From positions 2,605,528 to 2,669,527 of the forward strand of contig CAJSYZ010000004.1 of NCBI GenBank assembly GCA_910574455.1: DNA of 64,000 nucleotides, read 5' to 3'. This DNA comes from Trichaptum fuscoviolaceum (taxonomy: Eukaryota > Basidiomycota > Agaricomycetes > Hymenochaetales > Trichaptaceae). The position numbers and the translations under genes were made by a program. The notes under the pieces are model-generated. The model saw only the letters and a program-made list of their open reading frames with translations. It searched no databases and had not been told where the DNA came from. Positions 9,986-21,661 of this stretch are shown piece by piece (positions within the stretch are counted from its first letter, which is position 1; every line of letters starts with the position of its first letter).

Positions 9986-12900
9986 TCAGTAGAAAGCTTG
10001 CTGGCCAGGCCATTGACGTGGATCCCAAGCAGTCATGTTGTCTAAGCTCTGGTCGACAGGGGCTTGAGGTATTTGATCGCCGCCGGGCGCGCCGGAAGCG
10101 AATGGAGATGGCTCGATACCATTCGCGAAGAGAAATTCAATGGCAGAGTTCGGACTGAGCAGAGCCATGTCGTCCTTCGAAGGTGAAGGTGGCTCCGGAT
10201 CGATTACAGGCTCGGTCTGCTGCGGATTGTCCGGAGAGTTCGAGCTTGACATCCCTGGCCAAAGGAAAGCCGAAGGGTCTGGGACTCCTGCATATGCCGC
10301 CATCTCCGCAACATTCAGATCAATGCCGGATGACAGATAGCTAATAAGTAGCGCTTCCGGATCTGTCCACGCTGCCCATGAGGCAGGCAGACCTGTGCCC
10401 ATCGCTAGCATGTCAGGCGTAGCGGGCAACTGCAAACCATTGGGACTATTGCTTGACTGATCGCTCGACGACGACGGTATTCCTGTCCCAGTCTGAAATG
10501 AGTGGCCCTGCTGCGGCAAAGACATCATTGCTAATGAAGCTGTTGTCTCCCGTTTCAATCTAAGCTCCGCTAATTTCTTGTGTAACTCGTCCTTGTTGAT
10601 CAGCTTTTTGCCCTTTCCACTGAAAAGCAGTAATTCTTCTTCATACTCTTCTTGCTTAACGGTAGTTACGGCCGATGAGATCTCACCGAACGACTTCGCA
10701 GCGGAGTAAGCTCTTTCTCGGAGACGAAGGAGGGTTGGCTACATGTCTTTTAGTTAACAAACTGACTTCAGTCAAAGACGTTGAACTACAAGCAAACTTA
10801 CCAAAGATCGCTTGGCCCTCTCGGAGTGCTGAGCTGCTTTTTCAAACAGTCCCACAGCGAGATTAAGCTCTATGAGGGCGGCACGAGCTGTGTCACGGCT
10901 TTTGCTCTTTACAACGATAGAACCAATGATAACCTGGAACGCGTTTTGCATTCATAACGGCAACAGTGTTAGACAGATGAGAAATGTTTAGAAAGATACG
11001 CACAGTAGCTGAGAAGGCGTGAGTCCAGAATGACCAGAAGCGGCCCATTAGATTGGGGAACTGAGAATAGTACTCTCGGATTAATCGAAGTATAGATAAC
11101 GCAGCGCGATATGCCGACAGGTATGAATGCGCATATTGGCTCAAACATGGATCCGAAGGATGGTCAATGAGTGCCTTGGCGAAGAAGCCACGATGGATGT
11201 ACATCAATACTACAATATTATTGAGTCACGCTAAATAAATCGAAGGGGAAGACACTTACATGCATCACGACAGATAAGTGGAACAATGCGCTGCATGATC
11301 GCCATTGGCCCATCAGATTCGAGGCTTAGGCCTTCTTGAGGCGCACGAAGGTGGGTAGGTGTGGGTAAGTCGGTGATTTTCCGATCGAGCTCCATGATCT
11401 GCGCATACTTTACTGTCTTCGTGCAGGAGCTCATATCCTGAATGGCATTTACGAGTTGCCGTCCAAACTCATATCGATGCCTCCAATCTGCAGTGTAGGG
11501 TGAGTGTTCAGGTAATGAGTATGAGTTTCTTTCGATGTGTAAGAAGTTAGGCAGATGAAAGATGCGAGATAACATGATATAATCGGAAAATGAATATATG
11601 TTGAGAATAAGCTGGGGATTATCAGTTGTAACAACTCACAGCTCGCTTCAGCTTTTCCATCTTTATCGTAAACTTTGCAGTCTTCTTCGGGATATTGACA
11701 GTCCGTGTACCTCAAGACAAACGAAGGAGGCTTCCCGTTAGCTAGATTCTGGTAGGAGTTAGACATGCAGTATGGGAAGCAACAATATATGCCACTTACG
11801 TGCCAACCATCACATGTGAATAGTTCCCAGAAGACATTTCGCCGTCGTTCAACCAAGCGCTGATCAACTTTCCATTTTGCACAGTCCCTATCTGGAAAAA
11901 GGTATAAAATAAATATCATAACTTCTATAATTCCAAACTCGAACACTTACGCAAGCCCATCTTAAATGATTCAAGTGAGACAGACAAAACTTCAAATTAA
12001 TGGTATGAGAACAACTTACAGCCGTGCCCATGCTTGCAGCAAGATTCAAGAGGCTTCCTGCAAGGTCCAGTGTCGTGTTCCTACCACAATGTGCGTTGTA
12101 TGCACCCATTAAAGCCACCGCCTGTACAGCTGCCAATGTCGGCGTTCCAATCACCTGTGACATGCTCAACACGCAGAGCGCCATCTGATAGTACTTCTCC
12201 GCCTCGTCATTGTATGGCGGAAGCGTCAGATCCGCAAGAGCGCCAGCTGCAAGTACCATCAAAAATAACGCCAATTCGTGCGGATGCATGCCTCCAAACG
12301 GCTCCTTCTTCAACATACATGTTGTATCCTGTTGTGCCTTCATATACATTTGTTTCCAGTTTGGACCCATACTTGCATCGATAGCTATTGTTGCACGTTT
12401 CCGCCCAAATGCCACAGGAAGAAGTTCTGAGAATAATTGGTCACGGCGTACAACCCGAAGGATCCAGGCGAAGTTTTCAAGGTAAGTCTCGCATAAACCG
12501 GATGCGCGTTCGAATGAAGGCATCTCGCTCCAAAGCTTATCAAGGAGTTCACTTGTGGGCGTATATGGAGGCATGAGGAGCCAGGCATCTGATCCACGCG
12601 AGAACATGTATGGAAAAGCGGGTGAAGGGGCCTGCTTCCCCAAGGAACCACCATCGGGAGGCACAACTCCATTAGTTACGCTGTGAATATGGCCCAGTAG
12701 GAAGAGACTCTCTGCACCCCCAGAACGGCCAATGAAACGTGAGACACCGTGGTCAGATATACTCAAAGTGCCCATTGCTTCGACATAGTCGTCTTTGTCG
12801 TCGCTTTCGTTTCCTTGCTCGGGCTCTGCTGGTGCGCTTGGACCCACGCCACGTTTGATGGCAAGTAGCTCCTCGCGCAAAAGTGGGTGCGAGGCAGAAG

Positions 12901-13399
12901 AGGTGACCGAGTGCGAGATCTCTAGTGCGTCCTCTAGCTGACGGATACGCTGGCTCATTTCACTGAGCTTGCGATGCAGTTGCGCGGTGTCTGAGAGCAG
13001 CGTTCGGGTTTCATGGTCGCTCCAGGCATGACCTGCAATCTTTCAGTTCATATCAAAAATTCTGTAGAACCATCAGCTCACCATTTGGACACATCGCGGC
13101 ACGATTTCGACGAATACATGACGCGCAGGGAACCTACGAAAAGCTCAGAGATTGGTGAGTTCCTTATGAAAGCTAGCATACCTTTCTATCACAACGCAGT
13201 TTCAGGCTGCAGTTGGACCGCATTCAGGCACGCTCTATACAAACTTTGCCAAGACCGCAACTCACCGTTGGCACTCCACACAAGCGATTTCTCCTCTCGC
13301 CCGCCGCAATTCCTGCTCCCGCTGCTTCACGGCAGCATCGTCTCCCGATGCGCGACGCGACGCCTGACCATGATTGTGATTGTTCCTTTCCGCTGGCAT
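9986..13399 (-). CDS. Zn2Cys6 transcription factor with fungal-specific middle region
   Basis: This is a nuclear DNA-binding regulator of the Gal4-like class. The first exon and its neighbours encode a complete binuclear zinc cluster with cysteines at residues 40, 43, 50, 56, 59 and 68 (spacing CX2CX6CX5CX2CX8C). It is split by introns after ACVECQ and after CDRK. A heptad-like stretch (MSQRIRQLEDALEISHS) follows, then the fungal-specific TF domain (GPNWKQMYMKAQQD, HPHELALFLMVLAAGALADL, YYQMALCVLSMSQVIGTPTL, RRRNVFWELFTCD). The middle continues through SYLSAYRAALSILRLIREYY to an acidic/Pro-rich tail with a likely activation function ending QWPGQQAFY. There are roughly ten exons; not every edge was verified. 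Target genes cannot be inferred from the sequence. Confidence 0.85.
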
Positions 13400-14592
13400 G
13401 TGCAGCTGATGACGGGGAGAGACAAGCTCGAAACAGCGATCCGGACGCCTGAAACGCGCCCGAGCTATATAAGTATTCGGATGCGCTCGGTGTGTCGGAC
13501 CTTGGAAGAATTTGAAAGCCGCAACCGGTAGAAAAGAAAGAAAAGAAGTGGAATCTGACAAAGCGCAGGCCCACCCGAGTCATCTGAAGTCGGCACGGCA
13601 CTTGCAATTGGCCGCGCGAGCAAACTCTTCCCATTGCTTCTCCTCTATATCAGCGCGTCAATAATAGAGTCAATGCCAGCTATATGTAAGCTTGACGTCC
13701 TAATCTGCCATAGTTTGAATCTGTTGGTCCCTTTAATACGGATTTTAGTAGGAATCTCCGAAACTTGAAGGCATTGCCAGTGGGTCCAGAATTTCAGACG
13801 GAGCAGTCGGAGTTCGATTTCTTGTTATATACAAGAAAATGAATTCAAACGAAAGTTGATGTCGATTTACGACCAGTTGTTCAAATTGAGGATGTGGTAG
13901 GAGATGAAGAGATAAAGGTATGATAAATTTCTGCTTTCTTCTATTAAGTAGTAGTACAGTATGCACTGACATACATACGTCACCCCGAAAATGTGGCTAA
14001 TTCACAACAATCCGAGATTTCACAGCTTGAAAGCAGGCTCACGTAGAAACATATTTTCTGTTTCAAAAGGCTCATTCTTAGTCTCGTAAACAGACTAGGC
14101 TACTTTCTTTTAGGCTTGCGCATGTCTTACTTATTCCATTTCGCTAAGATATTTTCAGACAACATTATCAGATGTTTGACGAATTTGGTACCCTGTTAAT
14201 GGTTAGATGGTAAGGATGACATCGCTACAGTAACAGAAGAGAAGAGAAAAGCTGTACGAACACTGAGCGATGATCGACGTTGCCAACTTTAGCGAATGCC
14301 GGCGGTAACTTGTGCCCAAAGATCCGGTACTTTGGCCTAGGGCTGGCGAACAATGTCGTTCTCATTTAAGTACAGAATGTGATTTTATTCACGACGTTTT
14401 AGAGTTGCTAGCGCGACGTCGGTACGGCCAAGTACTACGGGAGGTTGTAGTGGAATCGAATATACACTCGGAGATCTTACAGCTCCAAGGACTCCGAACT
14501 GCTGATTTCTTTTCTTATCACATCTTCTACATGCATAGAATGTAAGTAGCTATTGACCAGCTCGCAGTTAATAGTAGAAAGTAGGCATGAAT
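13400..14592. other. Gene-poor spacer
   Basis: About 1.2 kb between the transcription factor start and the 6PGDH relic. Short open frames here have no recognisable motif. A TCGACGTT-CCAACTTTAG sequence near 14276 recurs with one difference near 16471, flanking the relic on both sides. Confidence 0.4.
13466..13472 (-). promoter_or_regulatory. TATA-like element upstream of the Zn2Cys6 gene
   Basis: A TTATATA on the minus strand lies about 67 nt before the start codon at 13399. The position is plausible for a core promoter; only the sequence supports it. Confidence 0.35.
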
Positions 14593-16369
14593 TCAGGCGG
14601 GTTTCCATTCAGTACGATGAGCTCCAACCTTTGGATCCCAATGGTGTTCCCTCTTTAAATCATAATTGCTAGGAAACAATAATATTAGTATCTAAGTAGC
14701 TTATACGTTGCACAATGCTTGCTGATGCCCGAAATAGTCCATCTCCATTTCTTGGAAGTCTTTATGCATGTCAGAGAAGCGTGCATGTCAGATAACAGCT
14801 TTCACTCACTCGTTGGCTAGTCCCCCCCCCCCCTACACACCTTATGTAATCCAAAGTTGCACTAAGGGATGGTGTGACAGCATCATTGTCTATTGCAAGC
14901 CTGCACACATCCTTGAGGGAGTCATATGTTTTGCCCAGTTCACGACAGATACGTCTGTCGTTCAGTGAATTCAGCATGCCCGGATCAGCCTTGTAGACTA
15001 GAGATGTAGTCTAATTTGAAGTCTTCAGAAGGTGGTGTCCGCGCCATTGCTTGCACACTTACCGGCTTGAATTACAAGGCATCCTGCCCGCCAAACCGAA
15101 ATGCAGTCAGCCAGATTTATTCCCCATTTCTGGGACTTCGATTGCCGTGCAATCAAGTTGCATCCTTGAATAAAGAACGCTAGCACAGTGCCGTATGTTT
15201 GATCTTCTCGGCCCAAGCTACCTTGTCTCCATCTGAGAGATTGGGGACGGGCGACGGTTGTTTAATTCTCACATTGTTCGCCACATCAAGTCGTTGGTTT
15301 TTATCTGCGCTTATGACACGAAGGAAGTGAGCAGCTGCGATGGTAGGACCACCGATGTGTCTCTCGCTCAGCTCCTTTAGAGTCCTCACGCCTGTGCCCC
15401 CTGTGTTATCTACGTCCTGAACAGCCTTGTCTTCGATATCATTGACTGTCCCCTTCTGATCTGTAACCGGTCCATCACCGCGGGTGAATCGAAGGGACAC
15501 CTCGCCGATGTCAACGAGAAAGGCGTTCTTCAGCTCAGCTTCTGCAGACCATGACTTGAATATATCCGCTATTTGTTCATTCGAGAAACACGAAGTCTGC
15601 CGAAGGATAGAGTAGCTTTCACAGATTGCGGACAGAATACTTTGTTCTGATATGCGTCAGCTTCCCACTATCGTGTTACTCGCTAGTTAACGTACCAATT
15701 CCATTGTGGACCATCTTAACATATTGTCCGGATCCACCAGGTCCAATGTATCTGACGCAACTATACATGTAAAAGTTTAAAGGTTTGAATGGGACAAAAT
15801 GTTCGATTTACTTACGATTCAGCGTCTTCGCAGCCCATTTCTTCAGTAGTGATTCAACATGCTTATAGGCATATCTGTCGCCTCCAAGGCTCATACTTGG
15901 ACCTCTCCTAGCGCTTTGATAACCTCCACTCACACCGCATCCAATCCACCGCACCCCTTTTGGCGCACACAAGCCTTGCCTACGCTCCGTATCCTCCCAC
16001 CATTCGTTTCCACCATCCAAAATAATGTCACCTTGGTCGAGGAGAGGTGAGATCTCACCCAGTACTTTATCTACGGTTTTCCCATGGGGAAGGTAGAAAA
16101 CAAGGATGCGGGGCTGGTTGGGCTTGAAGGAAGAGATAAGCTGGTGGAGAGAGTCGAAGGCTGTTATAAACGATGCATCGACCTCTGGATCTTGTTTCGC
16201 TTTGCCCAAAACGAACTCTGTTTCGCGTTTTTCTACGTCGAAACATGCAACGAGTGAACTGTTCTGTGCAAAGAGCAGTGCCATCCCCTCCCATAGAGCC
16301 CATCCCAATTATCCCAACCTTGTTGACATTGTTGTCGATATTGCTCCCAGTCGTTTGAGACATAGTCAT
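14593..16369 (-). pseudogene. 6-phosphogluconate dehydrogenase, decarboxylating (disrupted copy)
   Basis: The ancestral enzyme converts 6-phosphogluconate to ribulose-5-phosphate with NADP in the pentose phosphate pathway. Family landmarks are clear: VGIIGMGSMG, DGGNEWWEDTERR, GCGVSGG, YIGPGGSGQYVKMVHNGIE, SWSAEAELKNAFLVDI, WGINLADCISVWRAGC and the C-terminal DYFGH...HRTEW. The frame is broken. One extra base in the G-run at 16285-16289 follows the GXGXXG motif. The phase is wrong across the intron near 15.8 kb. A one-base loss near 15185 brings an in-frame TAG at 15180-15182. Near the 3' end, a 12-base C tract (14822-14833) falls in a stretch where no continuous frame is found, and the last intron uses a GC donor. 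Several independent lesions argue for a relic rather than one sequencing error. A working copy is presumably elsewhere. Confidence 0.7.
14822..14833. repeat. Poly-C homopolymer (12 C)
   Basis: It falls within the 3' part of the 6PGDH relic and is a likely site of slippage. Shorter 10-C tracts occur at 31841-31850 and about 52142-52151. Confidence 0.8.
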
Positions 16370-18090
16370 AGACAAGATTTTGTCTGTCGATGGTTAGGAG
16401 TCAAGAATGTCATCGTTGGTGGAACAACTCAAGCTGAAATATGTACGCACCTATAACGCCTGCTCATGTTCGACGTTACCAACTTTAGATGCTGTCGGCT
16501 CCAAGTTCCGCCTAAGCAGAAGTACTCTAGCCTGCGGAGACTGATACAGTTTCATGCAAATGTAGAATGTATCCGTAGCCGCAGATCATATTCAATGCAG
16601 GTCCTGGCAGGAAAGCATTTTACTAGAGGTTCCATTAGTCGCTTGCGCAACACTGTATGAAGATCGATAGTTCTTCCAACGAAGAAAAGGCTGGCGACAC
16701 AGCTGAGTAGGGCTCTATGATCGCTGTGCGAAGGCCATGTTGACTGCAAATAAAATAATTGCAAGATTAGACTTTTGTCGTCGTCGTCGTAGGTGGTGAA
16801 GTCCGAAATTCGTTACTACAAAAGCACAGCCACTACTAGTACTAGCAGTGGCACGCCCTGAGGCGACCTTGCCAGTTTCATCTTTCGCAGCTTGGCCACT
16901 GACCACGACGATCATGTCCGATAACCTGGTGAGCCTCGCTTCCAGGAACGGATGAAGGCCTCAGATTTACTCTTCGTGAATGACGAATGATAAACACTGT
17001 CAAAGACTCTAAGCCCACCCTTTCAAGTTCCGAAGAACGGCACAACTTTCGGAAAGCTACTCCCAAATTGCTCGTCCGCAAGACTGTCCTTTGCTAGGAT
17101 TACTTATCTACCGAGTAGCTCGGGTGCTTATCGCCTATCTCTGGTATCGAGAGTACCGCTTCAAAAAAACGAACTTTTGCCTTAGCAACACAGTGACAGG
17201 ACACTCATATTCGTACACTATGCATATCTCCGAGCATTGCAAAGTGGATTGGCGCCCTATTCAGTACTATCTATACAACTCGGTTGTTGGCTACGAACTA
17301 GATGTAGAGGCCTATATTATGCGGGGTGTTCCCGTTTGCCCCCCACACGTCGAGCAGACACTCGAGCTGCTTCGTTAACATCTGGAAACTGATGCAACGC
17401 CGTAGGAAATCTGTCTGAGATGGTTGACAGCTCTGGAAATCTTCCTCTGTGCTCTTGGCACTCTGATGACTATCATAGAACTAAGTTAACTTGAATATGC
17501 TTGAAGAAGAGTGCCATCGCCGTCTTTTCAAGCAACGCATCCCGTCTCTGTTCGATGTTGCGTCTAACATGAAAGTATATTCCGTAAGCAAACCTCTCCC
17601 CTATTTGCCAAATACTAAAATCTCTGCCTCAGTCCACATCTTACTGCACGGCAATGTTTTTCCACTACGTGGACGACCTTCGCCAAAATTCTGCACATCA
17701 GTTCCAATTAGATCTCCCAAAAGAAATGTACGTTGTTTGAGTTTGTCTTCCTTCAGTGTGAGACTAGAAGTTATGGTCAAGCTGGGATACCTTACAATCG
17801 CTCGCGCACCAGCATTCAATTCGTGCAAGTTTGACTGCCGTTCTCCGACTTACGCTGGCACTCAAGGAGCAGACACCCGGTAATTCGTGCCTCGATGACT
17901 GGTGCGATGTGTATAGAAAAAGCTATCGACTGTGATATCCGAAACGTTGCAAGAATCCTCCTCCAGCTGATCAATGACGTTGGAGACACATTCATAGGAA
18001 CGATTTTCACTCTTTTGCCTTCTAGCGCCATAAATAACTTCATGAATATTTTGCAAACAGTTCGTATATTTGTAATCCCTCTCCGTTTGG
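16370..18090. other. Degenerate stretch upstream of the kinase relic
   Basis: There is no continuous coding signal. Broken open frames at 17.2-17.4 kb and 17.9-18.06 kb (for example LLQLINDVGDTFIGTI) could be remains of an N-terminal part of the kinase gene, since an intron acceptor precedes the kinase exon at about 18115. I cannot name a domain in them. Confidence 0.35.
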
Positions 18091-19270
18091 TTGCTAATTA
18101 CATCTGCTTATCAGGTCGTTGATTGGAACACATCGTCAAGGCGTCAAGTCGAACAGTTTCTGAAGGAAATAGTGAAGCATAGCTCGTATCTTCCCCGCTA
18201 TCTACATGTATTCTTGGAAGGAATCACACGCATTGCAGCAAATCCAGTTGGAGGTGGCGGGTTCTCAGACGTTTGGAAGGGCAACCTGGGCGGAGAAATA
18301 GTTGCACTGAAGGTTCTACGGGCGTATACTGATGACAATTCACGAAGTGTCCTCGAACAAATTCATAAGGTTTGTGATTTTACCACATATTGTTGCCGCA
18401 AGCGGTTGCTCACGTGGACATCATATGAAGGAATTTTGCAAAGAGGCAATGATCTGGAGACAGCTACGACACCCTAACCTCCTGCCCTTCTACGGTGTTT
18501 TGGAAACCGAATTTAACCATTATTAGCACTAGTTGCTCCTTGGATGCCCAACGGTCATTTGGTTGGTTATCTCAAACGCAATCCGGATGTTGACAGCCTG
18601 AGGGTACTTCTTGTGAGCATCCTGGCGCTCGTAACTTGAATTTCGCTGACCACTCAGATCTCCGGAGTGGCGAGAGGCCTAGGTTACTTGCATACACTCA
18701 AGCCTTGCGTGGTTCATGGGGGCCTTCGCGGTGTAACTATCTCGTCGAATTCTGAAACGATTCATCTCTGATTGTGTCTCAGGCAAACGTTCTGATCGAT
18801 GATCAAGGACAGGCTAAAATAGCAGACTTTGGTTTGGCACGCATTGTCGATTCTCAGGCTTCGACAGTCGGCAGAACATCTCTCAAGGGAAGGGGTTCAA
18901 TCAGATGGCAAGCCCGAACTTCTTGATCCTAAACGTTTCCAGGGCGAGCTATGCAGGACGACAAAGGAGTCAGATGTGTATGCTTTGCATCTGTGTGCTT
19001 AGAAGTGGGTCACCGCTCTTCCTTGCGTTCTGCAGCTTACCTTCAATAAAAAGGTTTTCACAGATAATATCACATTTCCACATCTTCGCGACGGACAAGT
19101 TATCATGGAAACCGTCATGGAGAAGAGACATCCACCTAGGCCGCCTGAACCTGCTGCGTCTGTTGGTCTCTCTGATTACATTTGGAGACTCATGCAGGAC
19201 TGCTGGAGTTATGAAGCATCTGACCGGCCATCAATGCAGTATGTTATCAGAAACTTAAGAAAGGCATCTT
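18091..19270 (+). pseudogene. TKL-type protein kinase relic
   Basis: The reading resembles the tyrosine-kinase-like kinases that are numerous in mushroom genomes. The Gly loop is NPVGGGGFSDVWKG and the VALK lysine codon is at 18309-18311. EAMIWRQLRHPNLLPFYGV, then APWMPNGHLVGYLKRNPDV, then GVARGLGYLHTLKPCVVH follow. DFG is intact (Asp codon at 18824-18826), and SDYIWRLMQDCWSYEASDRP marks the C-lobe. The catalytic-loop Asp is lost: the usual HGD/HRD reads HGG, with codon GGC at 18721-18723. Frameshifts interrupt the reading after NHY (about 18524), after RWQA (about 18915) and after DVYA (about 18980), each with early stops. It reads in the same direction as the RA-SH3 relic that follows directly and may have been one gene with it. 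Confidence 0.75.
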
Positions 19271-19346
19271 GTCTTTGTGGATGAGAAGAAAGATTACACA
19301 TTCCTTCGACGTGTTGATGTACTCAGTATTGACATCCGTTGTGTGA

Positions 19347-21459
19347 GTGTCCTGTGTTTCTTACTTCAGTCAAAAGTTGATGGACTTCGACAATAAAAAG
19401 ACGGATCTTGATCCTGGTGTTAGGTCCTCCTCTTCCGAAGAGCCTTCTGATCCAATGGGCTCTCATAAAAGACAAGATAACTTGATAATCAAGGTTCTGG
19501 TAACTTCTCCGAAACGCGTAAATGCGCGACCGCCGATACGACAGATGGCTGACATCCCGATCTCTACTTCGCCTGCAACGTTTGCGGAGGGGGGCGAGGG
19601 CACCGGCGGTCTCAATAACACATCATCGCAAACGTTAAGAGACAAAGAACAGGGGCAGGAATTGTCTTCCGAGCAAAATCAAAGCATTCCACCCGCTCAA
19701 TATTTTGATAATATCGACAATGAAGTGTTCGCGATCGACCAAATAAGTTCTACGTCTGAACAAAATTCATCGCCTATCATATCTAGCAGCCCATCAGACA
19801 TGTTTGGCATAGGCTTGGAAAACCCTACTTGAAGAGTACTCCCTGCGGCGCTCAAGAAACATAACATCAGTGACGAAGGGTGGCAGAATTACGTTCTGTT
19901 CGTGTGGTATGGAACGACCGGTGAGGAACCTCGACTGTGTTCTTGAACATACGCTGAATTCTCGATAGAACGATGTCTAAGCTATGACGACAAACCTCTG
20001 TTGATTTTGGAAAAGCTGAAGGAGGCCAAAAAGAATCCCATGTTTATGCTCAAGCATGTCAAGGACATACGATCGCCGATCTCTGCTGCAAAGGAGAAGC
20101 AGGCTGCTTTGATAGGAAGCTCCTCGTTGTCTCGGCGTTCGAACAGGGATACCTTCGTGCGATCTGTGCCGAAGTCGCCTTTACGAGCAACGACGCAGCC
20201 AAACAGACCCAACAGGACTAACGTAATCCGCGACTCTCCAAGTCATTTGGCCGTGGAAGATGTTCTCCTAGGTCTGAGTCTTTTTTTTTGTAAGGAATGC
20301 AAAAAGCACCCTTAACATCGACTTGCATTCAGGCCCCCACGGTGTTTCTTATGCAGTGGCGATTTATCCATATATAACAGACCAACGAGAGGAGCTAAAT
20401 GTCATTATGTACGTCCCCAAATATTCAACAGAGGCGATGCATTTATAATTCTCAATCGTAAGCAACGTCGCTGGTTCGTGCAACGGGACTTCACGGGAGG
20501 CGGGATCTTAGATGAATACTCAGAGTATAAAGGCTGGGTACCTATCGGGTGATTTCTTGAAACTCGAACGCCTATTGCCTCAGCTTCAGCGAGGTCAAGA
20601 TGGAGCAGACGTTTGGGTCAGGCAGCACAGCGCTATCGTGGCTCGATCAACAATCCTGTGCCCCAACACTTCCGGGATGTATTAAGTCTTCGGGAACTCC
20701 AGGTCTGGTTTTGATGGACCACACGAAGAAAACTGATGAGGAGGTGGACTTGCAGAAAAATGATCAAATATGGGTTTACAAACGGTACAAACATTGGGCA
20801 TATGTAAGTTGTGTCTTCCAATTCGTTTTCTCTCTGGTGAGTCAACTGGACCGTTATGTTAGGTTGTTAAAGAGAGAACTGGGCATCGACTCGGAGGATG
20901 GGTACCGGTGAGTGCATTAAGCAGCAACATCAAATGAGGATTCAATGCTGACTTGACACTTTTTGTTCGCTCTTATGGCCAGGATCATAAGAAAGCCAGT
21001 CATTGCCGTACAAAGCGAGCCACCTTTGACCATTTTGGCACCTGCCACCGCGGTCAAGCCTGCCTTATCGTTAGACACTTCAGGGTTACCGTTACTAACG
21101 ATCGCGATGCGTGGTCAAACTACGACAGTACGACGTCATTTCAGTCTCTTGATGCTCGGGTGACTTCAATTGACTCTACGACCATCATGAACGAAAACAT
21201 TCATCGTCTGCAGATGCTACCAACACCCCCTCCAGATCCGTTTTCGAACGCATTATTAGAGAATGCATCAGAAAATTCCTTGACGGTCGATGACTCTTCA
21301 AAATCGATAGATAATGGTCCAGAGATGAAGGAAATCTCTGAGTTTAGGAGATCTGAGCCCATTCTGTCCAACGCGCCTCCATCGCTAAGTCGTCGTTCGA
21401 GGTCTAAGAGAAACGGGCGTATATGGGGTGAATCGGATTGGAGGTTGACTGTCGTATGA
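19347..21459 (+). pseudogene. RA-SH3-SH3 adaptor relic, paralogue of the Ubc2-like gene
   Basis: A Ser-rich linker leads into VLPAALKKHNISDEGWQNYV and ERCLSYDDKPLLILEKLKEA, closely matching the RA-type domain of the adaptor at 7-9.6 kb and sharing its intron after YGTTG in the same phase. Two SH3-like regions follow: YAVAIYPYITDQ...GWVPIG, and LVLMDHTKK...GHRLGGWVP. Lesions are clear. TGA at 19830-19832 stands where the intact gene has Trp (DPAW-KVLP). TGA at 20550-20552 stands where it has Cys (WVPAG-C-LLE). Frame changes occur near 20600 and again in the tail. No SAM domain is visible; instead the kinase relic lies upstream. The conserved intron means the copy arose by DNA duplication, not reverse transcription. 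Confidence 0.8.
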
Positions 21460-21661
21460 AATCCTTTTGCCTGACGTATAATACTGCAATTGTCACTTAA
21501 TATGAATATGATTCAATTATATATCCAGATTAACCCTAAATAATACAAACATGCGTGGTATATTGGATTGAAGTGAGTGAGTGAGCAGTGGGCAATGAAA
21601 GCAAGAACATGATCCACGATAAAGAATGTGGGAGACATAGATAACCAAATACCGGGAAACA

